DNA of 64,000 nt from Triglochin maritima (lineage: Eukaryota; Streptophyta; Magnoliopsida; Alismatales; Juncaginaceae), in assembly GCA_963682175.1 (NCBI GenBank), contig OY821791.1, positions 22,909,826 through 22,973,825 of the forward strand, read 5' to 3'. The notes under the pieces were generated by a model. That model worked only from the letters and a program-made list of their open reading frames with translations. It was not told the DNA's origin and did not search any database. Shown here piece after piece: positions 55,415 to 64,000 of this stretch. The number at the start of each line of letters is the position of its first letter. Position 1 is the stretch's first letter. The position numbers and the translations under genes are program-made.

Positions 55415-56385
55415 ATGTCTAATATTCAACCAATTGTGCGATCTATGATCGAAAAGAATCCTTTGCAAAATGATGGCTCAAACTTCATGAGATGGCAACT
55501 CAATCTTAATATCGTGTTGAGGTTTGAAAAACTATCTCATATTTTGGATGGTGAAATCCCAAAATTGAATGAGAAGGCAACCGGTAATGAGAAAGATGTG
55601 ATAGCCAAGTGGGAAGACCAAGAGAACCAAGTTCACGGTCTAATATTGGCATCCATGGGTGACTCACTTCAAGCGAAATACTTGGATTCAAAACCCAAGA
55701 AGATCATGGAAGCTTTAACAAAGATGTTCATGGATAGTGCCCGAAAGGAGCGTTATAAGACCACCATCGCACTCACATGGTGCCATATGGCGGAGGGAAC
55801 ATCGGTATCCGTGTATTTTCTCACGATGCAAGTATACCTTGAGAAGTTGTCGAAGCTCTCTTCTCCAATGCCCGAGGACATTGCCGAAGATTTGATTCTT
55901 GGCTCTCTAGCTCCGTCCTTTGAGGACTTTGTGATGCACTATCATGTGCGTGAAAAGGGGTGAGTCTTGAGGAGCTTCACAACGCTCTCAAAACGGCAGA
56001 AGTTGACATGGGCAAGGGTCGGGACAATCAAGTCCTAGCCGTCCATGAGAGGAGCAAAAAGATCAACAAAGGTAAAGGCAAATTTACCAAAGATATGTCA
56101 ATCAAGAGCAAGGGGGTAGGAGGTGCTCATGAGAGTGTCTCAAGGGGGAAATCTTTCAAATCTCCAACTCCCAACACGGAGTGCTTTCACTACGGTGAAA
56201 AGGGACACATCCGACCGAATTGCCCCAAGTATAAGGAAGACCTTGAAAATGGGATGATTGAACGTAGGCGCCCGATAAACGCCGTAGGTATGTTTGTTAT
56301 TGAGATAAATTTAATCACCTCTGTCCTTGATTTGGTAATAGTTACCGGATCTTGTGCTCACATAATTATGATGTGCAGCTATTAA
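55415..56385 (+). pseudogene. gag: Copia-4 gag and protease start
   Basis: An ATG at 55415 opens 182 codons of UBN2-type gag (NDGSNFMRWQLNLNIVLRFE, LDSKPKKIMEALTKMF, FLTMQVYLEKLSKLSSPMPE) to a TGA at 55961. The +1 frame then continues (SLEELHNALKTAEVDMGKG) to a zinc knuckle CFHYGEKGHIRPNC, in which the second Cys is Tyr. VIVTGSCAHII at about 56332 is the protease active site with the catalytic Asp changed. One frameshift and two lost key residues make it inactive. Confidence 0.85.
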
Positions 56386-57368
56386 AGGATAGGAAGGAAC
56401 TCGTGGAGAACGAGATGATATTGAAGATTGGATATAGTACAAGCATCGCTGCGATTGTACAAGATTCTATGGAACTTCAATAGTCTAGTGATTTAAATTT
56501 ATGCTTTGAAGAATGTTTGTTATATGCCTTCGATTAGCAAGAACATTTCTGTATCAAGTTTTAGATATAGATAAATTTTAATAAATATTTTAATTCTTGC
56601 TTGTCTATGTCGAAGAATGGAATTTTCTATGCAATACATTCGTATAGAATGGTTTCTATTTGCTTGAGATGAATAATAAACAAACTCAAACAAACAATAA
56701 CAAAAGGAACTAAGATAACTCACGTGAATGATACAATCTTGTAGCACTATCGGATTGGTCAAATAGATGACCAAGAGACCTTTCAAGAAGAAAGGAACGA
56801 AAACGAATGACTAATTGGATATGATACATTCTAATGTATGTGGTCCGATGAGTACAAGTGCAAGAGACGGTTTAAGGTACTTCATTTTGTTCACGGACAA
56901 CTATAGCCATTATGGCTATATTTGTCTAATGGGAAGCAAAAGTAAATTCTTTGACAAGTTCAAGGAATTCGAGGATGAAGTAGTGAACCGACTCAACAAG
57001 AATATCGAGTCTCTATGAAAGGTTCGTAGGGGTGAGTGCTTAGGATACCTAATTTGACTCATTCCTAAAGTAGGAACATGATATTGCTCGACATGGTTCG
57101 ATCAATAATAAGTCAATCTAAATTGCCTATTTACTTTTGGAATTATGCACTACAAATAATGACAAACTCACTAAATAATGTTCCATCCAAATCCATAGAG
57201 AAGATGTCTTGTGAGCTATGGAGTTTAAAGACACCTAAGCTCGACTTTCTCAAGATTTGGGGTTGTGAGGTATATATCAAGAAATTGATGTCAACCAAGC
57301 TTCAACAAAAAACGGATAAGTGTTTCTTTATAGGTTGTCCTCGTATGACAAGAGGATACTACTTTTAG
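56386..57368 (+). pseudogene. Copia-4 pre-integrase and integrase remnants
   Basis: After decayed protease sequence comes MIHSNVCGPMSTSARDGLRY then FILFTDNYSHYGYICLM (56815-57018), the integrase core start with the first Asp (TDNYS). A gap follows, then LLDMVRSIISQSKLPIYFWN and FLKIWGCEVYIKKL with CFFIGCPRMTRGYYF (57078-57368), the core end and C-terminal region. The segment with the second Asp is missing. Confidence 0.85.
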
Positions 57369-59006
57369 TGTATCACCTCCAATCGAAAGATTGTAGAGAG
57401 TGATATGGTTTTTCTGAAATTTCTGGAAAAGAGAGAAAAGTAGTGGGAGTAGAGTTAAGCTTGAGGAAACTCAAGATACTCTACAAGATCATGACATGAA
57501 TGATGACATTCAAAATCATGAAGGCCTAACCGAGATTCATTTGGTTAGTGGGAGCATGAGCAAGAGATTCTTACAAAATTGTGAGAGAATCTCAATCATC
57601 CCCACTTAGTGTACGATCGAGAGTCGAACATGAACCTATTCCTCAAGAAATTGTGGAAGAAGTTCAAGAGACACGAGAAGAACCAAAAGAATAGAGAAGG
57701 TTGAGGGAAAGGAAGAAACCCAATAAGTATGTGGGACTTCATGAGATCATGGTACTAGATACCAAAGATCTCTCGACCTTCCAAGAAGCAATGGAAAGAA
57801 AAGGCTCCAAACTGTGGTTAAAAGTCATGGAATCCGAAGTAGAATACATGTATGATAGTCAAGTATGGAACTTGATTTGCCTTCCTCAAGAGAAAATATC
57901 ATTTGGTATAAATGAGCTTTTAGGAGGAAGAAAGACATGGATAGTAACTTGACAACCTACAAAGCAAGGCTTGTAGCAAAAGTTATACTCAAATTCAAGA
58001 AATTGACTTTGATGAGATTTTTGAGAAGTTGTCATGTTAAAATATATTCGGATTATGCTCACTATTACCGCATTTCACAATTGTGAGATATGGAAGATAG
58101 ATATCAAAATGGCGTTCCCTAAACGGGAACTTGGAGGAGGATTTGTACATGGTACAACCTCAAGGTTTTGATAATCCAAATAATAGCGAGAAAAAATGCA
58201 AGTTTCGAGGATCCATTTATGGATTGAAGCAAGCATCGAGGAGTTGGAACAAACGCTTTGATGAAGAGGTAAAGAAGATTCACTTCATTCAAAGTAAAGG
58301 AAAACCTTGTTGATACAAGGATATTTGTAGGAGCCATGCAATACTTCTGATCTTATATGTCGATGACATATTGCTCATGAGCAATCATATACCTTTGCAT
58401 TAGCAAACGAGAAATTTCATTGAAATCGGCATTCTCAATGAAAAGAAATGGATGAGGCTCAACACATCTTGAGAATCAAGATACATTGAGATACATCCCG
58501 TAGACTCATTGGCTTTAGTCAACGTGCATACATTGACAAGGTCTTGAAAATGGTCAGGGTGAACAATTCCGATGTGGACAATGTGCCAATAAGTATGAGT
58601 ATAAGTGTGCAACTCAAGGAGTCTCAACGTGCTCAATCACGCAGAAACTTGGAGTACATGAAGGTAGCCCTTATGCTTCAGCAAAAGGAATGACCATGTA
58701 CACAATGACTTGCACAAGACTCAATATCTCGTATGCTCTAAAGGTCACAAGAGGTCAACAATCCAACGCAAGTCCTAATCGTAGGATTGCGGTCAAGAAT
58801 ATTCTGAAGTACCTTAACTGGACTGAAGATAAGGTTCTTGTTTATGGAAGACAAAGGAGAAAATAGCCGAGGGCTATTTTGATGCAATTCTTATAGGAAT
58901 TCTTTACAATAGGAGGTTGGGATGATGATGCGTCATCATTATCGAAGGTGGAGGCATGAGCTAGTGTAGTTAGGAGTAATATCACTACGGCTAACTCAAC
59001 CACCAA
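57369..59006 (+). pseudogene. Copia-4 reverse transcriptase and RNase H start
   Basis: The RT N-terminus is open at 57701-57952 (FQEAMERKGSKLWLKVMESE). Many shifts follow: NLEEDLYMVQPQGFDNPNN and IYGLKQASRSWNKRF (58131-58313), then LYVDDILLMSNHI in another frame at about 58355, and MTCTRLNISYAL at the RNase H connection. The region 57878-59006 is duplicated inside the 5' LTR. Inactive. Confidence 0.85.
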
Positions 59007-59227
59007 CGAAAGACAAAATAAATAAATAGGTGGACACAACAGTAACACAACTGATCCATTCAACAAACCTTCATACCAAGCTAAGAGACGAAATATATTT
59101 CGAGTCCATGGATCCGAGGATCCATGTGGATTGGCTTGATAGGTGATTTGGGAAGGTTACCCTAGTTATTAATGATTTATGCATTGAGAATGTATGTGAA
59201 AGAAAACTTTGATCACAAGTGGGAGAT
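59007..59227 (+). other. Copia-4 pol end and polypurine tract
   Basis: NTTDPFNKPSYQAK is the usual RNase H C-terminal TDPLTK-like motif. The tract at 59217-59227 precedes the 3' LTR. Confidence 0.7.
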
Positions 59228-59502
59228 TGAAGGGAATGTGTTCTAAAACTTTTACTTTTAAATGTCGATTATTATGAATTGAATGAGAAATCATTTTGTT
59301 CCTTGTTTATGTTATTCGTCTTTTAGAAGTGTTAAGGAAGAGGCTCTTGGTCCTTAACTGTAGAGCTCTAAAAGATATTGGTTTACATAAAACAAAAGAT
59401 ATTCGCAATCATGGTAATTAACATGGGACATTAATTACCGAGTTAAGATTGTCGTGTTGGTCATAGATCATTGTAGCTCTACAAGTGAGTGACAACACGG
59501 GT
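59228..59502 (+). repeat. Truncated 3' LTR of copia-4
   Basis: 275 bp matching 52135-52409, then an abrupt change to an Athila/Tat gag fragment. Confidence 0.9.
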
Positions 59503-59900
59503 CGTGGGGTCCTGTTGGTCAACCTGCTTGGGTAGTGGAGTTTGGTTAAAATAATTCGGTGGCGAGGCCTGAGGAGGTTGGCGAGTATAGGGCTGAGACC
59601 TTTGATGTGGGGGTTGGTAGGTTTCCGATAGGCATGGAGGGTGATAAGGTGGGGGTTGAGGTTGAGCGTGCAAGCTCTGACAATGGCCCCCACTAGGCCC
59701 CCAAGAGATGTTAGGGTGGCTTCTCTATCCGGGGTTGTAGGAGTGATTGTACGGGTCATTACGTTGCCGTTGTTGATACATCGCATTTGCATGCCCAGTA
59801 TCGCTTGGAGCATAAGCACATTCCAAGTCACTATGCCCAGTAGTCCACACCTACTACAAGTGAGAGTAGCGTCCTGAGCTACAGGAGCTCGGTTCTCTCA
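59503..59900 (-). pseudogene. gag: Athila/Tat-type gag fragment
   Basis: On minus: CSRCGLLGHSDLEC knuckle, with a 1-bp deletion that breaks it, an MYQQRQRNDPYNHSYNPG segment, a stop, SHPNISWGPSGGHC, then a Pro/Gln/Tyr-rich stretch (HAQPQPPPYHPP). This is the region after the capsid in Athila and Tat elements. No flanking LTR is attached. Confidence 0.75.
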
Positions 59901-59957
59901 ATCCTACCCATGAGAGAAGTCATTTGCTTGCTTCTTATTGTTCACTTGCTTGTATGC

Positions 59958-60185
59958 TTATTTTTGGTTTCTGGAAGTTTCCACTTTCAGAGAAAGTTTC
60001 CTTTTTGTGAATAGTTTCTTTTGGTGGAAAACCAATCTTCGGGGAAAGTTTGTTGTTTGAGGAAAAGCTTTCTCTTTGGGAGAAGTTCTCTTTCGGGGAA
60101 ATGTTTCCTTTTTGGGCGAGCTAATTCGACTTGTAGGCAGGTGTGAGTCATCGGACAAGTTTTGAAGCGGGTACAAAAGATCCAA
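59958..60185. repeat. Degenerate short tandem repeat
   Basis: Imperfect units of about 20-24 bp built on GGGGAAAGTTTCTTTT-like sequence (59985-60112). The Lys/Pro/Ser-rich frame on minus is a by-product. Confidence 0.5.
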
Positions 60186-60860
60186 TGTATGGAATTTCTA
60201 CTACTGTCTTGTATGTATTACCATACTGGTATAAATTAAAAATGAGTGAACGGGTAGAAACACTAAGATGCGCAAAAGATTAGTAATGTAGATAATGTAA
60301 TGTATCAAAAGAGGTATTTATACGTAAAACGAATCATAATGAGGGCTTTAAGTTAGTAGAAACGATCAAGCAGTACTTACCCCCGATTCCTATCTAGAGT
60401 ATGCCCCCATTTACTAATTAAGGAAATGACTATTAAGAACGAATTAATCCCTTTTTTCAGAATACCCTCTTATCAGAAACAAGAACAAGAACAAAAGAAA
60501 TCATGGGATGTAGAATGAATAGAAAAACAGAATAAAAAAATTATTTATTAGTATCCTCTACATATATAGGAATAAATTCTTATCATGATTTATGAAAGGG
60601 GGTTTAATTCTTTTTTTGTAATTAAAGGATATGGGTTGAAATATATATTGATAAAACAAACAAGTATTTTATGGAAAGAATAAGTTATTACTGAACAAAG
60701 AGAGATTTTATCTTTATAAAATAAATATAAAATAAAGGGAATGAGATCAATTCGGAGGCACTCTTCTTATTTTAGCCGACAGAATTACATCGGTCTAATT
60801 TTGGACTCCCCGATGTTTATTATATATATTTTCCAATACTAATAGAGAATGTAGAGTTAA
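60186..60860. other. AT-rich stretch, possibly plastid-derived
   Basis: No transposon landmark and no gene of nuclear type. The texture (short A/T runs, ACCCCCGATTCC, GGAGGCACTCTTC then ACAGAATTACATCGG) reads like plastid intergenic DNA, but I could not assign it to a named plastid locus. Confidence 0.3.
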
Positions 60861-61270
60861 TGCCAAACTAGTCCTTACATTTATTTGTGACCACACATGA
60901 GCCATATGAAGCTGAGGTCTCACGTTGGTTCTGGAATAGGGATGGGAACAGTAATGTTATCATCGACTATAATTATCTAACAGTTCAAGTACAGTTGATA
61001 TAGTTGAGTCACAGTCAAAATATGGTTTTGGGGTCGATCGGGTGCATGTTGCTTGTGTTATTTCGGCACTTGCTTAGATGGTGGCGTGTAGGCATGGCTG
61101 GACTGAAGAGAATGATGTGGCATCCTATTTAGCAAGGGAGGATCTTTGTTTGATTACAAACATTTGTATTGGGAGAATTTTGGTAAGTATTGAAGGTGCA
61201 TTATTTGCAATTACTAGTTGCATTTCTTTTTGTTTCTTTGGAGCAAAAACCCTACCCACAACCATCTCTA
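60861..61270. other. Unassigned spacer left of the LINE
   Basis: A 76-codon plus-strand frame at 61078-61308 has no domain I can defend. No element end is seen. Confidence 0.45.
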
Positions 61271-61587
61271 CCTTTTTTCTTTTTTTTGCAAAGAAAAAGG
61301 GTGGCTAGGCCTCGAATTTATTGATTTGCGTAAAGGACTTTACAAACAAACCAACCCATACAAATAACCCAATGAAGACCTCGAAACATGCAAAGCACAA
61401 GCTCGGATCAGCACATAGACATTACAATTTCCTCAAACTCTCCTTATTACAACATCATCACATTCTACTTTACTCTACTTCCTACTTAATCATGCTCTCA
61501 AGACAACGTAATCTCGAAATTTGTCTTTGCACGTCCGTCTCCTCCTCATATCAAACATTCAGGATCCTTTGATCCTAACTGCAACCC

Positions 61588-62241
61588 TTACTTGTTGCAT
61601 GACATACGAGGCATCTTGTTCCTCACTATCCATGATTCGCCTATTCCTTTGCCCCAGCATTCAAACACCATGACTCCTATCGCTAACTTTAGTTTAAGAG
61701 CACTATGTGAGGAGGGGGCGTTCCACTTCTGAATTCTTTTAATTTCCACCGTTATGGTTTGCCCCATGCTGCCATAGTCACCTCCCAACTTGCGTATCTC
61801 GTCCCAAATATACCACACAAGGGGACACTCCCAAAACAAATGCGTCAAATCCTCAAATGCGCTTTTACATAATGCACACCTTGATAGCACACACAATCTC
61901 ATCCCTCGGTGCCTCATCATGTCATGAGTAGCAAGCTTCCCATGAGCTACCCTCCATAGTGTAAGAGCGTGCTTCGGAATAGCCCACTTATGGCACACCA
62001 TCGGGCCCTAACTTACATATAGCCGGTCTTGCTTCACCCAATGCCATGTATCACTCAAGGAGAGTTTGCCCTGGGTTGCACCTCCCATGTAAGCTCGTCC
62101 ACACCTTGGCCCACCATGATAGAAGGTAGCCTTGCCTAAAATAGCATGACGGCATAAGAGCGTAGTCGAGGCACCCTCCACATTCCATTCGCTATAAAAT
62201 GGAAAACCTTTGTATCTTGTGGCACTCCTAGGTCGTACCAC
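61588..62241 (-). pseudogene. LINE zf-RVT domain
   Basis: Two blocks, 62241-62008 and 62001-61588. Typical features: CHKWAIPKHALTLWRVAHGK, then CALCKSAFEDLTHLFWEC and WYIWDEI, the Cys/His-containing zf-RVT domain found after RT in plant L1 elements. A stop separates the blocks. Confidence 0.85.
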
Positions 62242-62247
62242 GTGCAG

Positions 62248-62330
62248 TCACCTTCCGGTAAGAGAGAATCGGTGGCCCACACCAACGGTCACCTTCCGGT
62301 AAGGAGAGAATAGGTGGCCCACACCAAGGA
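62248..62330. repeat. 41-42-bp tandem duplication in the LINE
   Basis: Two near-identical units start TCACCTTCCGGTAA (62248 and 62289) and end GGCCCACACCAA. They differ by one inserted G and few substitutions. Confidence 0.9.
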
Positions 62331-62750
62331 TCCTCAAAAAACATGACCGACCTCCCATCTCCTATTTTGAAGAACAACTTCTCTCTTGCAATGTCTCGGA
62401 CTTGCATAATCCCTCGCCATGCCCAAGAGGAAATCGATGGTGGTCACATCATCCAAATGGTCTGATTCCTTAGGTACTTACTCCACACACATTTTGCCCA
62501 TAATGAGCCATCTGTTGACGCTATTATCCAAAACAAACGGAGGAGTCCGGCATCATTCTACTCCACCAACCGACCCAACCCTGAGTCACCTTCGATCTTT
62601 GGGGCTCATATGTCCTTCCACGACACCACTACCATCTTCTTTGGACCCCCCACACAATATGCATCATAATCCTCTCAATCTCATGGAGCACATTTCTTGG
62701 GAACAAGAACGTCGACGTCCAATACGCACTAAACGAGGCTAGCAGACTTA
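62331..62750 (-). pseudogene. LINE region between RT and zf-RVT
   Basis: Decayed minus-strand coding with many stops. VRPRSATRYKGF-like DNA to the left and the RT C-terminal part to the right place it in ORF2. Confidence 0.5.
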
Positions 62751-63968
62751 TCACAAGCTCAAGCCGTCCCGCCATTGAGAGAGTTTTCCTTTCCACGAGC
62801 TTAGCCTTGCTCTTATTCTTTCAATGAGTACAACACAATGGCCTTTTGCAAACCTTAAAGAAAATAATGGTAGCCTAAGATAAGTTACCGGTCGATCACT
62901 CCCTTTCAGGCATAGATGCTCGCAAATCCACTCCCGATCTGGTGTGCTGCCTCCCATGAAAACCTCACTCTTCGAATTGTTCAACTTCAACCCCAAATAA
63001 TTTGTGAATTCCTCCAAGACTCTCTTTATTGTATGGGTAGCCCCTTTGGATGCATTTGCAAAGAGCATTACGTCATCGACAAACATCAAATGTGACGCCG
63101 ACACATCCCCGCACTTCACCGGACGTAGGGCACCTTTCTCCTCCTCACGAGAAATCAAGGCACTCAAGACTTCCATGCATAATACAAATAGGCAAGGGGC
63201 AAGCGGGTCACCTTGTCGTAGCCCGTTTGAGGCAACAAAAGGCCTCGAGTAGGCATTGTTGACGTTTACCACGAAAGAGGCCTTAACAGAAGCCGCCATC
63301 AACTTCCTCCATTTGTTATTGAAACCAAAACGTGCTAAATCTTCATCCAAGAAATCCCAAGAGACCGTATTGTAGGCTTTCCTCAAATCGATCTTTAAGC
63401 TCATTTTCCCTTGAGCCCACTTCAAATGCATGTTGTGGCACAATTTATGAGCTAGCAAGATGTTGTCTCCAATCCGGCGCCCTCTAATAAAAGCACTTTG
63501 GTTCTCACTCACAAGCTTATGCAACACCTCCTTCAGCCTATTGGCTAGGATTTTGGGGATGTATTAGTATACCATGTTGTATAATGAGATCGGCCAATAG
63601 TCATCAATTGTCACGGGTGCTTTCTTCTTCGGAATAAACGTTATAGCCATATAGTTCACTTGCTTTATAAACTTCCCTTCACGGAAAAAGGAGTCCACCA
63701 CCTAGAAAAGATCTCATTTAACCACCTGCCAAGCTGCCTTGAATTGTTTTGCATTGAAGCCATCCGGTCTAGGTGCCTTGTCATCATTTGAGTCCTTAAC
63801 CACATGTTCAAGCTCAGCCATAGATACATGTCTCGTTAGAGTTTCAGCATCAGAATTACTAAGCGTGTGAAGCTCAATATCTAAAGAAATGTTTCCCCCT
63901 TGCACACTACAAGAAAACAAGTTAGCAAAACGGTGGCGCATGGCCTCTCGGATTTGTTCCTCGTCCAC
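62751..63968 (-). pseudogene. LINE reverse transcriptase
   Basis: From the right: RFANLFSCSVQGG and DDKAPRPDGFNAKQFKAAW (63968-63714), shifts and a stop at about 63570, then ILANRLKEVLHKLVSENQSA, KIDLRKAYNTVSWDFL (catalytic Asp of motif A), GLRQGDPLAPCLFVLCMEVL, and the active-site FVDD at about 63069-63080 within LMFVDDVMLFAN. The last block, 63527-62751, is 258 codons without a stop. Most plant L1 have FADD here. Inactive because of upstream breaks. Confidence 0.9.
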
Positions 63969-64000
63969 AATGAGTTCCCCCCCTCAACTATCCTTCACAC

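Larger units (their letters stand above)
52135..59502 (+). mobile_element. Ty1/copia element copia-4, 3' LTR truncated
   Basis: Order: 5' LTR with an embedded pol fragment, tRNA-iMet primer site, leader of 1.1 kb, gag, protease, partial integrase, RT, RNase H relic, polypurine tract (AAGTGGGAGAT at 59217-59227), 275 bp of 3' LTR. The two LTR starts differ at about 3 of 275 positions, about 1%. All coding parts are broken. It inserted into the Athila-related element to its left. Confidence 0.85.
61271..64000 (-). mobile_element. LINE (L1-type non-LTR retrotransposon), 5' end outside
   Basis: Minus strand. The T-rich 61272-61287 is the likely poly(A) tail; 3' UTR to about 61590; zinc-finger domain; RT; continuing past the right edge. 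Several stops and frameshifts. No target duplication can be tested, since the 5' end is outside. Confidence 0.85.

Noticed and set aside
59958..60185. Basic 75-codon minus-strand frame
   Set aside because: Arises from a degenerate short tandem repeat; the Lys/Pro/Ser pattern follows the DNA unit.
61078..61308. Plus-strand frame left of the LINE with a WTEENDVASYLARED stretch
   Set aside because: A faint resemblance to RNase H-like tails of LINE relics could not be supported, so I list it only as spacer.
1..64000. CRISPR arrays, operons, bacterial or viral genomes
   Set aside because: No regular spacer-repeat arrays; introns, plant retroelements and plant tRNA primer sites point to a plant nuclear genome.

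Overview
This is nuclear DNA from a flowering plant, most likely a dicot, taken from a gene-poor, repeat-dense block. The evidence is Ty1/copia and Ty3/gypsy retroelements with tRNA-iMet and tRNA-Asp primer sites, a Mutator-like transposase, a LINE, a CACTA end and AT-rich spacers. I could not name the species. I found no intact host gene, no tRNA or rRNA gene and no CRISPR array. Nearly every coding stretch is a retroelement remnant broken by stops and frameshifts; many reading frames given here therefore have no authentic start codon.

Left part (1-12 kb): a Sirevirus-like Ty1/copia element on the plus strand (copia-1: LTR end, primer site, gag, protease remnant, integrase end, reverse transcriptase) was entered by an Athila-related element on the minus strand (2849-9711). 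That insert has both LTRs, a primer site, a polypurine tract and one unusual gag-like gene, but no polymerase. The junction at about 2849 was later deleted, removing the insert's LTR tip and copia-1's integrase core.

12-19.7 kb: fragments of a plant-transposon-type gene, a minus-strand chromovirus (protease-RT plus LTR-like DNA), a copia LTR piece, a GRF zinc-finger pseudogene, a MULE transposase remnant and a 1.1-kb foldback element.

19.7-33 kb: a minus-strand Sirevirus-like element (copia-2) is split by a minus-strand solo LTR (19955-21495), by the foldback, and by the best-preserved element of the window. This is a 7.4-kb Athila-type element (21955-29321) with matching 5-bp target duplications (GTATC), two 1.2-kb LTRs about 3% apart, a perfect tRNA-Asp primer site, gag and protease, but no RT, RNase H or integrase. 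A third Sirevirus-like fragment (30293-32981) follows, with repeated polypurine tracts and an LTR dense in GGTCGACC-type palindromes.

33-47 kb: a minus-strand, intron-containing pseudogene of a transposon-associated plant family, an Athila-like LTR, a second plant-transposon-type pseudogene, and a large tandem duplication (about 39930-46150) of an unrecognised repeat. The repeat carries a phased 20-bp TTTAAA iteron array upstream of a TATA box. One copy is split by a solo LTR and a CACTA fragment.

47-59.5 kb: a second polymerase-less Athila-related element on the plus strand (47340-52134), homologous to the minus-strand one at 2849-9711, is cut by a copia element (copia-4, 52135-59502). Copia-4's 5' LTR contains a 1.13-kb piece of its own pol, 99% identical to the resident copy.

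59.5-64 kb: an Athila/Tat gag fragment, an AT-rich stretch that may be plastid-derived, and a minus-strand LINE running off the right edge.

The most interesting signals are: two polymerase-less Athila-related families; a palindrome kept about 100-150 bp upstream of the LTR TATA box although its sequence differs among LTRs; LTR hairpin motifs reappearing inverted in the leader; the 20-bp iteron array; and the pol fragment inside an LTR.
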